A DNA stretch of 64,000 nt from the NCBI GenBank assembly GCA_000752035.1, contig CCFE01000018.1:186001-250000 (forward strand). Reading direction: 5' to 3'. Source of the stretch: Bacillus rubiinfantis (GTDB taxonomy: Bacteria; Bacillota; Bacilli; Bacillales; Cytobacillaceae). Positions 1-8,318 of this stretch are shown piece by piece. The notes under the pieces are model-generated. The model worked only from the letters and a program-made list of their open reading frames with translations. It was not told where the DNA came from and searched no databases. The stretch's first letter is position 1; each line of letters opens with the position of its first letter. The translations under genes were made by a program, and so were the position numbers.

Positions 1-1673
1 ATTCTGGAATCCGGCCGCACAACAATGTTGTTGATATTACCAATTATATTTTATTGGAATATGGCCAGCCGCTGCACGCATTTGACTATGATCGCCTTGG
101 TTCCAAAGAAATCCTTGTTCGCCGGGCTCATGATGGCGAAAAGTTTACTACTCTCGATGATGTCGAACGAACATTGACGTCTGATCATCTTGTGATAACA
201 AATGGAACGGAACCAGTTGCTCTTGCCGGGGTGATGGGTGGCGCTAATTCTGAGGTTACTTCTGATACGACAACAGTGTTATTAGAATCCGCTTATTTTA
301 ATGGGCAGACGGTTAGAAAAGCATCGAAAGACCATGGGTTGCGCAGTGAAGCCAGCGCCCGCTTTGAAAAAGGTGTCGATCCCAACCGAGTGCGTGCCGC
401 AGGAGAGCGTGCTGCTTATTTAATGGCACAATACGCGGGCGGGGAAGTGTTAGAAGGAACCGTTGCGGTTGATACATTAACAATTGAACCAGCTGTTGTT
501 TCAATTACTTTGGAAAAAATTAACCGCGTGCTCGGAACAGAGCTGGAAATGACTCAAGTAAAAGAAATTTTTGACCGCTTGCAATTTGCGGCATCTGTCG
601 ACGGCGATATGTTAACAGTAACAGCACCAACCCGCCGCGGTGATATCAAGATTGAAGAAGACTTGATTGAAGAAGTTGCCCGTCTTTATGGGTATGATCA
701 TATTCCAAAAACCTTGCCGATTGGTTCATCAACTCCAGGGAAATTATCAACGTACCAACGGAAACGCCGTGTAGTCCGGCATTATCTTGAAGGAGCGGGC
801 CTTTACCAAGCAATCACTTATTCGCTTACAAGTGAGGACAAGGCGGCTCAATATGCACTCGAAAAACGCGAGCCAATTCGTCTTGCCATGCCGATGAGCG
901 AAGATCGCAGCGTATTAAGGTTAAGCATTTTGCCACAACTGTTAGAGGCAGTGAAATATAATAATGCCCGCCAGATAGATAGTGTCGCTTTTTATGAACT
1001 TGGCAATGTCTTTTTATCAAGTGGCACGACAGAGCTTCCTAATGAACGCGAGCATTTGGCAGCTGCCATTACTGGCTTATGGGTAAATAACTCCTGGCAG
1101 GCAGAAAAAAAACCGGTTGATTTCTTTGTGCTAAAGGGAATCTTAGAAGGCTTGTTTGCCAAACTTGGCCTAGCGGATAAAGTGAGCTATGTTCAGGCCA
1201 AAGTCGATGGTTTGCATCCTGGCAGAACCGCAGAAATCCTCCTAAACGGAGTACGGATTGGATTTGTCGGACAGGTACACCCTAGCGTTCAGAAAGAGCT
1301 GGATTTAAAAGATACCTATGTGTTTGAACTTTCACTGCAAGCTGTTCTCGAGGAAGAAACTGATGATCTACAATACGTGACCATCCCGCGCTTTCCGTCC
1401 ATCACAAGAGACATTGCCCTAGTGGCGAACAAAGATACCGTCTCAGCGACGTTGAAAGAAATTATTCTCGAGGCTGGCGCACCGTTATTAAAGGCGGCAA
1501 CAGTATTCGATTTATATGAAGGCGATAAGATGGAGGAAGGCAAAAAGTCGATCGCATTCTCGTTAAAATACGCCGATCCAGAACGGACACTTACGGATGA
1601 GGAAGTAACAAAAGTTCATAAACAAGTACTCGCAGCATTGGAAGAAAAAGCAGGAGCAGTACTGCGCGGTTAA
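1..1673 (+). CDS. pheT: phenylalanine-tRNA ligase beta subunit, 3' part
   Basis: Beta subunit of the alpha2-beta2 phenylalanyl-tRNA synthetase, a cytoplasmic enzyme that charges tRNA-Phe. The frame is open from base 3 at the window edge, so the N-terminal tRNA-binding and first B-domain parts lie outside. The visible part starts in the B3/B4 editing domain (motif NNVVDITNY followed by YGQPLHAFD) and runs through the B5 domain, the catalytic-like core ([20 protein letters not shown] region) and the C-terminal ferredoxin-fold anticodon-binding domain ([12 protein letters not shown]). The gene precedes rnhC as in B. subtilis and is closed by a terminator at about 1777. Identity is secure; only the start is missing. 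Confidence 0.97.
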   Translation, partial: SGIRPHNNVVDITNYILLEYGQPLHAFDYDRLGSKEILVRRAHDGEKFTTLDDVERTLTSDHLVITNGTEPVALAGVMGGANSEVTSDTTTVLLESAYFNGQTVRKASKDHGLRSEASARFEKGVDPNRVRAAGERAAYLMAQYAGGEVLEGTVAVDTLTIEPAVVSITLEKINRVLGTELEMTQVKEIFDRLQFAASVDGDMLTVTAPTRRGDIKIEEDLIEEVARLYGYDHIPKTLPIGSSTPGKLSTYQRKRRVVRHYLEGAGLYQAITYSLTSEDKAAQYALEKREPIRLAMPMSEDRSVLRLSILPQLLEAVKYNNARQIDSVAFYELGNVFLSSGTTELPNEREHLAAAITGLWVNNSWQAEKKPVDFFVLKGILEGLFAKLGLADKVSYVQAKVDGLHPGRTAEILLNGVRIGFVGQVHPSVQKELDLKDTYVFELSLQAVLEEETDDLQYVTIPRFPSITRDIALVANKDTVSATLKEIILEAGAPLLKAATVFDLYEGDKMEEGKKSIAFSLKYADPERTLTDEEVTKVHKQVLAALEEKAGAVLRG

Positions 1674-1776
1674 ATGTGAAAACTCGTCGATTGGCGAGTC
1701 CGTTAGAAAAGTTCAAGCAGCTTAATTGAATTTATGCGACAAATTTTATAGTTTGCTTTTGCTAAAATATGGGGGG

Positions 1777-1802
1777 AGCTAGCTTTCGGGCTAGCTTTTT
1801 TC
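1777..1802 (+). terminator. terminator after pheT
   Basis: A 7-bp perfect stem (AGCTAGC/GCTAGCT, 1777-1783 with 1790-1796) closed by a TTTCGG loop is followed by a run of T. It lies about 100 bp after the pheT stop and just before the repeat array. Confidence 0.85.
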
Positions 1803-1815
1803 GTTGGATAGATCG

Positions 1816-1915
1816 ATTCGCTAATAAAAAGTTAAATTCGCTAATAAATGATTGAAATTCGCTAATAAAACTTTAAATTCGCTAATAAGTGACTGAAATT
1901 CGCTAATAAAATATT
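1816..1915. repeat. left array of 20/21-bp repeats
   Basis: Five copies of the core ATTCGCTAATAA start at 1816, 1836, 1857, 1877 and 1898. The period alternates 20, 21, 20, 21 bp, close to two turns of B-DNA. The spacers between cores are similar but not identical. The period is not a multiple of three and the core carries stop codons in two frames, so it is not coding. The same repeat returns on the far side of the NERD gene. The rest of 1674-2010 holds only the pheT terminator and the ribosome binding site of the next gene. Confidence 0.9.
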
Positions 1916-2010
1916 TTAAGTTAAACTTTTTTGCGAAATTCGGTGAAATGCAGCAGGAGTTTTAACTCTTCAACCAGAATCAGTAATTAAACTCGAAAGG
2001 AGCGATTGTT

Positions 2011-2985
2011 TTGATCGTAAAATCAAGGTCAATTCCATTAAAACTTCTCAGCTTGAAGGCAATTCTCCGTCGGCTGCCACAGAGACATGAAAAATACCAG
2101 GCTATTTTAGAGGAATGTAAGAGAAGAGAGGCCGGCTATCAGGGGGAAGTATCGCTTGATTACTATTATCGTTTCCTCCCACCCCAAAAATACAGAATCC
2201 TTCACGATTTAAATCTCCCTGATAACAACTACAACTGCCAAATTGACACTCTTTTAGCTACTCCCGAATTTTTTCAAATTGTCGATGTAAAGAATATGGC
2301 TGGTAAACTGGTCTTTGATACGGATAATCAACAATTCATCCAAATTAATAATGATACCGAAAAAGGCTACGCTGATCCAATTGCCCAAGCAAAAAGGCAT
2401 AAAGAATATATCCGAAAATTTTTAACTACTAACGGATTTCCAGCGGTTCCAATTGATTATATTGTTGTCATCAGTAATCCCTATACAACCTATGTCATAA
2501 CAGGCCCCCATGCCAGACAGGTAAAGCCACGGATATGCAAAGCTGACGCATTCCTTACTAAGATGCAGGTTATTGAAAAAATTTATCCCACCCCCATTCT
2601 CAATGATAAAAATCTTCAAAAGATCTGCCGCCGTCTGGTGAAAATAAATACCCCGCCGACCAATGTCCTTCTATCAAAATATGGAATAAGTCATGGCGAA
2701 TTATTGAGCGGTGTTCATTGTCCCAACTGCCAGCAACTCGCCATGATTCGCAAAAGACAAAAATGGTATTGCCCTCACTGCAATCATTTCTCTGTGGATG
2801 CCCACCTAGATGCACTATTGGACTATTTTCTACTTTACGAAATGGAGATTACCAATAAGCAGTTTCGAAGGTTTACGCATATACAATCCATCCATACAGC
2901 GAAAAGATTATTAATGTCAGAGAAGTTAGCTTTTTCTGGGACAAAAAAAGCTCGGGTATATTTTCCAAAAAAATTCCCATGGTAA
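2011..2985 (+). CDS. NERD-domain protein with C-terminal zinc ribbon
   Basis: 324 residues. The start is a TTG placed 9 bp after AAGGAG (1996-2001). Residues about 45-160 match the nuclease-related NERD domain: an acidic residue in QIDTLL, then FFQIVDVKN, the D-x-K pair that resembles restriction-nuclease active sites. Near residues 234-262 there is a zinc ribbon, CPNCQQ and CPHCNH. NERD proteins are thought to act on DNA or RNA, but the family is poorly characterised, so nuclease activity is inferred. No signal peptide is visible. The gene stands alone, bracketed by 20/21-bp repeat arrays, and is absent from this place in B. subtilis, which suggests an acquired module. Confidence 0.8.
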   Translation: MIVKSRSIPLKLLSLKAILRRLPQRHEKYQAILEECKRREAGYQGEVSLDYYYRFLPPQKYRILHDLNLPDNNYNCQIDTLLATPEFFQIVDVKNMAGKLVFDTDNQQFIQINNDTEKGYADPIAQAKRHKEYIRKFLTTNGFPAVPIDYIVVISNPYTTYVITGPHARQVKPRICKADAFLTKMQVIEKIYPTPILNDKNLQKICRRLVKINTPPTNVLLSKYGISHGELLSGVHCPNCQQLAMIRKRQKWYCPHCNHFSVDAHLDALLDYFLLYEMEITNKQFRRFTHIQSIHTAKRLLMSEKLAFSGTKKARVYFPKKFPW

Positions 2986-2993
2986 AAAGCGAA

Positions 2994-3006
2994 TCGCTAA
3001 TAAAAC
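2994..3006. repeat. first unit of right repeat array, split by the IS
   Basis: The core TCGCTAATAA reappears 8 bp after the NERD stop codon. The unit is broken by the IS after AATAAAAC (2999-3006) and continues at 4487. Removing the IS and one copy of the duplication restores a full repeat unit. Confidence 0.85.
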
Positions 3007-3105
3007 GATTAAGTCCATATAATTGTGTAAAAAGAATGAGTCATTTTATTCACTCTTGTCAACACTGTTTTCAGCGATGATAAACAATGAGGAGAGGAAA
3101 ATAAA

Positions 3106-4281
3106 ATGACTCAATTACAGTTTAACCTAGATATCAACCTTTTAAAAGAATCTGTCATGAATTCTAATATCGAAATGGTGATGAAATCAGCCATTGTATT
3201 GGTGTTGAATGAATTTATGGAAAAGGAGAGGGATGAGTATTTACAGGTTTCCTCCTATGAACGCTCGGACGAGCGTAGGGATTATCGTAATGGTTACTAT
3301 GAACGTGATTTGACGTTGAGCATTGGTAAGATCAAGCTGAAGGTCCCAAGGACCCGTAATGGGGAGTTTACCACTTCTGTATTTGAGAAGTATGCACGGT
3401 GGGATCAGGCATTGATCCTCTCCATGCTTGAGATGGTCATCAATGGCGTTTCCACTAGGAAAGTCACTAATATCGTAGAACAGCTCTGTGGGGAAAATGT
3501 CTCCAAATCACTGGTATCCACATTGACCCAGAAACTAGACCCAGTCATCAACGACTGGTCTAAGAGGCCATTAAACACCACTTACTACCCTTTTCTTTTT
3601 GTGGATGCTATGTACATTAAAGTCCGGGAGCACCAAAAGGTCGTCTCAAAAGCCGTCTATATTGCCTCTGCCATCACTGACCACGGTAAGCGGGAAATCC
3701 TAGGGTTAAGCGTGGACCATGCGGAGTCTTACGAGAGTTGGAGCCGATTCCTCCAACACCTTAAATCACGTGGCCTCCAGTCTCCTCAACTGGTGATATC
3801 TGATGCCCATCAGGGCCTGAAAAAGGCTATACAGCGTGAGTTCATTGGCACCTCGTGGCAAAGATGCAATGTCCATTTCTTGCGAAATATCATGGACAAG
3901 CTACCTAAAAAGGACTCCTCGGAAATACGCACGATGATTAGGCGAATATTCAAAGCAGTGACTATGGATGACATTCGAAAGTTCAAGGATGAGGTCATGA
4001 GCCATTTCGAGAATGAAACTAAATACCAGGGGGCTTTGGAACTCTTGGATGATGGCTTCGAAGATGCCATCCAATATATGAACTTCCCAGAAAATGTACG
4101 TGTCTTTATCAAGAGCACAAACTCCCTTGAAAGGCTGAATCAGGAACTACGCCGAAGGGAGAAGGTCATACGAGTGTTTCCTAATACGCAATCTGCCTTC
4201 CGTTTAATTGGCGCTGTATTGATGCAATATCAGGAGACTTCATACTCCAAGAGGAGAGCACTTTTTGGCAATCTACGTTAA
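3106..4281 (+). CDS. IS256-family transposase
   Basis: 391 residues, the normal length for the family. It catalyses cut-and-paste or copy-out movement of its own element with a DDE active site. Visible catalytic segments are FLFVDAMYIK (first Asp, about residue 165), LVISDAHQGL (second Asp, about 230) and STNSLERLNQELRRR (Glu, about 340). The C-x2-H type segment RCNVHFLRN is also family-typical. AGGAG at 3091-3095 precedes the ATG. The frame is complete with no sign of decay. Confidence 0.95.
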   Translation: MTQLQFNLDINLLKESVMNSNIEMVMKSAIVLVLNEFMEKERDEYLQVSSYERSDERRDYRNGYYERDLTLSIGKIKLKVPRTRNGEFTTSVFEKYARWDQALILSMLEMVINGVSTRKVTNIVEQLCGENVSKSLVSTLTQKLDPVINDWSKRPLNTTYYPFLFVDAMYIKVREHQKVVSKAVYIASAITDHGKREILGLSVDHAESYESWSRFLQHLKSRGLQSPQLVISDAHQGLKKAIQREFIGTSWQRCNVHFLRNIMDKLPKKDSSEIRTMIRRIFKAVTMDDIRKFKDEVMSHFENETKYQGALELLDDGFEDAIQYMNFPENVRVFIKSTNSLERLNQELRRREKVIRVFPNTQSAFRLIGAVLMQYQETSYSKRRALFGNLR

Positions 4282-4311
4282 TTTTTCAGCTTCACTTCCA
4301 TCATGGATGAT

Positions 4312-4371
4312 TTCATATCCGGGGAGGGCTGTCAAATTGAAAGGCATTTGACACCCCTCCCCGGATATGAA
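4312..4371. repeat. 26-bp near-perfect inverted repeat inside the IS
   Basis: Two 26-nt arms (4312-4337 and 4346-4371) differ at one position and enclose an 8-nt loop. The stem is rich in G+C at its centre (CCGGGGAGGG). It lies 30 bp after the transposase stop, inside the IS. A role as terminator or as a barrier against read-through is possible; there is no clear T-run after it. Confidence 0.85.
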
Positions 4372-4486
4372 GTGAAATACCCATGGAAGTTTCGCAAAAA
4401 AAATGAATGGGGGGAGTGACACTCCTTCCCCACAATAATCGTTGAAACTGTTGGCTAGAAATTTACACAAGAATCAAGACTTGACT

Positions 4487-4635
4487 AATAAAACTCTCGA
4501 ATCGCTAATAAGTGATTGAAATTCGCTAATAAAACTCTTGATTCGCTAATAAGTGATTGAAATTCGCTAATAAGTGACTGAAAATCGCTAATAAAACTCT
4601 CGAATCGCTAATACCACTCAAAAAATCGCTAATAA
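4487..4635. repeat. right array of 20/21-bp repeats
   Basis: Seven complete cores TCGCTAATA start at 4502, 4523, 4543, 4564, 4585, 4605 and 4626, spaced 21, 20, 21, 21, 20 and 21 bp, preceded by the half unit left by the IS. Two spacer types alternate, AAGTGATTGAAAT-like and AAACTCTCGAAT-like, giving a higher-order unit of about 41 bp. The array ends about 5 bp before the rnhC stop codon on the other strand. Confidence 0.9.
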
Positions 4636-4639
4636 ACTT

Positions 4640-5614
4640 CTATTTTCGGTGGTAGCGTCTTTTTTTCTGCACAAGGGCCAGTGCCTTGTCGGTGTTCGCA
4701 AAATGCAGTTTTACAAATTGGCCAAGGCTTTGGCGGCCTTTCTGCAAAATAAGCTTAGCCGCAGCCTCGTCTACATGGGCGCCTGCCCCTTTGGGAATCG
4801 GAAAGCCGGCCGACCCGCTAAGCTTATCGATATATTGAATGAAAGCATAGCGGGCGAGAATGCTGGCTGCAGCAACCGCAAGATGGATCCCCTCTGCTTT
4901 TGTGCTGAAATACACATCTTCCCTGGCAATCTCCTTTTGCCCTTTCAGATGCTGAAAATATGTACTTGGTTGCACAAATTGATCAATTAAAACAGCATCA
5001 GGTTTGTCTGGAGAAATTTTTCTCAATACATTCAGTATCGCTTGGTTATGCAGCAACGCCTTCATTTTCCCTTGGGTCATGCCGGCCTGTTGTTGAACCA
5101 CATTGTATTTTTCGTTCTTTAACGTCATCAGACTAAAGGGAATAACATCTTTAATAACTTTGGCAATGGCGATGATTTTTTCATCATTTAACTCCTTCGA
5201 ATCCTTGACGCCCAGCTCTTTTAATAGGGGAATGTTCTCGCTTTTTACATATGCTGCCACTACTGTAATCGGTCCGAAATAGTCACCTGTCCCCACCTCG
5301 TCAGAGCCGATAACAGACAGTTTGTTGAAACCTGCTGGAAGAGTATTTTTTGCCGTATTCTTTGCTTTTGCTGTTGTTCCCGCTCCCGCCGGTTTTTGCT
5401 TTTTACCATCAGAAACTCGCCATTTTTCCGCTTCACTTTCGCAGTTTGCTCCTTGAAAAAGAACCTTACCTGATCGATAGGCGGTAATAGAGCAACCAGT
5501 TGTCTTGGCAGTAAATATGCTACCAGGCGGATTTTTATCTGTAACCTGTTTGCGATAATAGTTTTTCATTTCCTCAATTTCGTCCTTCTCACAAATTAAA
5601 ACCACTTGTCCCAT
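4640..5614 (-). CDS. rnhC: ribonuclease HIII
   Basis: RNase HIII removes the RNA strand of RNA-DNA hybrids during replication and R-loop repair. 324 residues from the ATG at 5614, close to the B. subtilis length of 313. A longer upstream reading (to 5755) would overlap the divergent zapA and add no family sequence. The N-terminal substrate-binding domain (about 1-90, starting MGQVVLICEKDEIEEM) is followed by the catalytic fold with GSDEVGTGDYFGP (about 105-117), VKDSKELND, and DQFVQPS; these hold the D/E/D/D metal ligands. It is divergent from zapA. Confidence 0.95.
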   Translation of the reverse strand: MGQVVLICEKDEIEEMKNYYRKQVTDKNPPGSIFTAKTTGCSITAYRSGKVLFQGANCESEAEKWRVSDGKKQKPAGAGTTAKAKNTAKNTLPAGFNKLSVIGSDEVGTGDYFGPITVVAAYVKSENIPLLKELGVKDSKELNDEKIIAIAKVIKDVIPFSLMTLKNEKYNVVQQQAGMTQGKMKALLHNQAILNVLRKISPDKPDAVLIDQFVQPSTYFQHLKGQKEIAREDVYFSTKAEGIHLAVAAASILARYAFIQYIDKLSGSAGFPIPKGAGAHVDEAAAKLILQKGRQSLGQFVKLHFANTDKALALVQKKRRYHRK

Positions 5615-5704
5615 TAAATAAACCACCACATTTCTTTTGACTTTTCCGTTTTTTTTGTTCATGTTATGATAAAGAGTAGGATTCTTTGATTGGAGGCAGT
5701 AACG

Positions 5705-5968
5705 TTGGCTAATAAGCAAAAAAATAGAATATCCGTTGATATCTTTGGTACTCAATACGTCATCTTAGGTGCAGAGAGTACAGACCATATCCGGCATGTC
5801 GCCTCACTGGTTGACGATAAAATGCGTGAAATCAGTTCTAAGAATCCTGGGCTGGACGTGAGTAAACTAGCAGTTCTTACTGCCATTAATGCAGTTAATG
5901 ATTATCTGAAAATGAAAGATGAACTGGAACGGCTCCATGCAGCATTACAAAATGAAAAGGGACTGTAA
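5705..5968 (+). CDS. zapA: cell division protein ZapA
   Basis: 87 residues. ZapA binds FtsZ and promotes bundling of the Z-ring at midcell. The start is TTG at 5705, 8 bp after GGAGG (5692-5696); the B. subtilis protein has 85 residues. An in-frame TTG at 5690 lies upstream of that ribosome binding site and is unlikely. The N-terminal beta-strand region (KNRISVDIFGTQYVI) leads into a helical dimerisation and coiled-coil tail (VNDYLKMKDELERLHAAL). Three bases separate it from cvpA, so the two are cotranscribed. Confidence 0.95.
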   Translation: MANKQKNRISVDIFGTQYVILGAESTDHIRHVASLVDDKMREISSKNPGLDVSKLAVLTAINAVNDYLKMKDELERLHAALQNEKGL

Positions 5969-5971
5969 TTT

Positions 5972-6526
5972 ATGTTAGATATAGCTATTATTATTTTTCT
6001 TGTCTTTGGATTCTTCGTCGGTCTTAAACGAGGCTTTATTTTACAGCTTGTTCATCTAACAAGTTTTATTATCGCATATATCGTTGCCTATTTATACTAC
6101 AATGAATTAGCGCCAAAACTCGTTTTGTGGATTCCCTACCCCAGCTTTGGAAACGACCCAACGTTGAAAATTTTAACAAACTCTGGTGATATGGAATCAG
6201 CTTTTTACCGGGCGATATCCTTTGTGATTCTCTTTTTTGCTGTAAAAATAGTTTTACAAGTAATTGGTTCCATGCTCGATTTCATTGCTCATTTACCAAT
6301 TATTAAGCAGTTTAATCGCTGGGCAGGGGGAATTTTAGGGTTTTTAGAAGTATATTTGCTGGTGTTTGTTGTCCTGTATATTGGAGCGCTTATGCCAATA
6401 GAGCAGTTTCAAACATTATTAGATCAGTCGTTTTTGGCAAGTGCTATTGTCAATGACACACCGATTCTTTCAGAGCAGTTAAAGAATTGGTGGATTGTTA
6501 ATATAGCTGCGCGAACTTCTCTGTAG
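5972..6526 (+). CDS. CvpA family membrane protein (YshB)
   Basis: 184 residues with four predicted membrane segments (about 2-18, 25-42, 70-95 and 112-135), typical of the CvpA family named after colicin V production. The function in Bacillus is not established. It follows zapA by 3 bp, as yshB follows yshA in B. subtilis. A possible short hairpin AGAGAAGTTTTTC-like sequence follows the stop, but it is weak. Confidence 0.88.
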   Translation: MLDIAIIIFLVFGFFVGLKRGFILQLVHLTSFIIAYIVAYLYYNELAPKLVLWIPYPSFGNDPTLKILTNSGDMESAFYRAISFVILFFAVKIVLQVIGSMLDFIAHLPIIKQFNRWAGGILGFLEVYLLVFVVLYIGALMPIEQFQTLLDQSFLASAIVNDTPILSEQLKNWWIVNIAARTSL

Positions 6527-6585
6527 CAGAGAAGTTTTTCTATTAAAGGGTAAACTATAATTGTTCAATAAGGCAGGTGGATACC

Positions 6586-8304
6586 ATGACAGTAATTAAA
6601 AAAGAAGTAGTTCAATTACTTGAGATGATTGCTACATACTTAGAATTAAAAGGGGAGAATCCTTTTAAGGTGTCGGCTTTTCGGAAGGCGGCAGGCGCGT
6701 TAGAAACTGATGAACGCAGTTTAGCAGAAATTGACGACTATACTGCGATTCCCGGGATTGGGAAAGGGACAGCTGCTGTTATCGATGAATACATAAAACA
6801 AGGCACATCATCTGTCCTACAGGAATTAAAGCAACAGGTTCCTGCAGGCTTAATCCCACTTCTACAGCTGCCAGGTCTTGGTGGAAAAAAAATCGCCAAG
6901 CTCTATAAGGAATTAGGGATTACTGATGTGACCAGTTTACGGGAGGCTTGCAGGAAAAACAAAGTACAAGCTCTTGCTGGTTTCGGAAAGAAGACTGAAG
7001 AAAAAATATTAGCGGCCATTGCTAACACAGGAAATAGACCAGAGCGGCTGCCTATCGCTTATATGCTGCCATTAGCAGAACGGATTGAAACAAAACTGTC
7101 TAAATTAAATGCTATTGAACGATTTTCTCGCGCTGGAAGTGTAAGAAGGATGCGGGAAACGATTAAAGATCTTGATTTTATCATTGCAACTGTGGATCCG
7201 GAGAAGGTACGGGAGCAGCTATTAAACTGGCCGGATATTAAAGAAGTTATCGGCGCCGGTGAAACAAAGGTTTCACTTGTGTTTGCATTAGATTATGATG
7301 TTTCCGTTGACTTTCGCTTAGTAAGGCCCGAGGAATTTATTACGACACTGCACCATTTTACTGGTTCAAAAGAACATAACGTTCGGATGCGGCAACTGGC
7401 GAAAGAACGCGGTGAAAAAATCAGTGAATATGGTGTTGAAATAGTTGAAATAGGAGAAGTTTTAACTTTTACGTCGGAAGCTGAATTTTTCCATCATTTC
7501 GGTTTGCCATATATTCCACCGGAAATCCGTGAAGATGGTAAAGAAGTTGATACATTTACCGCAGATTACGGCTTAATTCAACTATCTGATATTCAAGGAG
7601 ACCTTCATATGCATACGACTTGGAGTGACGGTGCTCATACTATTGAGGAAATGGTTGAAGCCTGTCGATCCAAAGGTTACCGTTATATGGCAATTACTGA
7701 TCACTCACAATATTTAAAGGTTGCCAACGGCCTCTCTCGTGAGCGATTGCTACGGCAAAACCAGGAAATAAAGCGGCTTAATGACAAATACGATGATATT
7801 CTAATCCTATCAGGTGTAGAGATGGACATATTGCCTGATGGCTCTTTGGATTATGAAGATGACATCTTGGCCGAAATGGATTTTGTTATTGCCTCTATCC
7901 ATTCTGCATTTTCGCAGTCGAAGGAAAAAATAATGGAAAGGTTAACGACGGCTCTAAAAAACCCCCATGTTGATCTCATTGCCCATCCAACCGGGAGAAA
8001 GATTGGCCGCCGCGATGGCTATGAAATTGATATTGACATGCTTATTCAATTGGCGAAGGAAACAAACACTGCCTTAGAATTAAATGCTAATCCGAATCGC
8101 TTGGATTTAAAGCCCGAGTACTTGCACAGAGCCCAGGAGGCAGGGGTGAAAATTTTTATTAACACTGATGCGCATAGAAAGGAAACATTATCCCATATGG
8201 AAATTGGCGTTTCAGCGGCAAGAAAGGGCTGGCTAAAAAAAACGACGGTGTTAAATGCTCTAGCACCCCATGAATTACTCCAGTTTTTACATAATCGAAA
8301 ATAA
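6586..8304 (+). CDS. polX: DNA polymerase/3'-5' exonuclease PolX
   Basis: 572 residues from ATG 6586 (570 in B. subtilis); GGCAGGTGG just upstream is the likely ribosome site. Family X polymerase for gap filling in base-excision repair. An N-terminal helix-hairpin-helix and polymerase-beta-like domain (residues 1 to about 315, with [16 protein letters not shown] carrying the metal-binding Asp) is joined to a C-terminal PHP exonuclease domain (about 335-570) with [27 protein letters not shown] and NTDAH metal ligands. Both active sites look intact. It lies 14 bp before mutS2. Confidence 0.96.
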   Translation: MTVIKKEVVQLLEMIATYLELKGENPFKVSAFRKAAGALETDERSLAEIDDYTAIPGIGKGTAAVIDEYIKQGTSSVLQELKQQVPAGLIPLLQLPGLGGKKIAKLYKELGITDVTSLREACRKNKVQALAGFGKKTEEKILAAIANTGNRPERLPIAYMLPLAERIETKLSKLNAIERFSRAGSVRRMRETIKDLDFIIATVDPEKVREQLLNWPDIKEVIGAGETKVSLVFALDYDVSVDFRLVRPEEFITTLHHFTGSKEHNVRMRQLAKERGEKISEYGVEIVEIGEVLTFTSEAEFFHHFGLPYIPPEIREDGKEVDTFTADYGLIQLSDIQGDLHMHTTWSDGAHTIEEMVEACRSKGYRYMAITDHSQYLKVANGLSRERLLRQNQEIKRLNDKYDDILILSGVEMDILPDGSLDYEDDILAEMDFVIASIHSAFSQSKEKIMERLTTALKNPHVDLIAHPTGRKIGRRDGYEIDIDMLIQLAKETNTALELNANPNRLDLKPEYLHRAQEAGVKIFINTDAHRKETLSHMEIGVSAARKGWLKKTTVLNALAPHELLQFLHNRK

Positions 8305-8318
8305 GGAGGGAGAACCTC

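Larger units (their letters stand above)
2999..4494 (+). mobile_element. IS256-type insertion sequence with 8-bp target duplication
   Basis: The element spans about 3007-4486 (1480 bp). Its ends share AAGTC, a 7-bp gap, then TTGTGTAAA (left 3011-3031; the reverse complement at right 4462-4482). The left end also resembles the remembered IS256 terminus. The flanks carry a perfect 8-bp direct repeat, AATAAAAC, at 2999-3006 and 4487-4494, the usual target-duplication size for the family. The single transposase gene is intact. Perfect duplication and an open frame point to recent insertion. The target lies inside a repeat unit of the ATTCGCTAATAA array. Confidence 0.9.

Noticed and set aside
1816..4635. 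The repeat arrays as a CRISPR
   Set aside because: The repeat plus spacer is only 20-21 bp, the spacers are nearly alike, and there are no cas genes.
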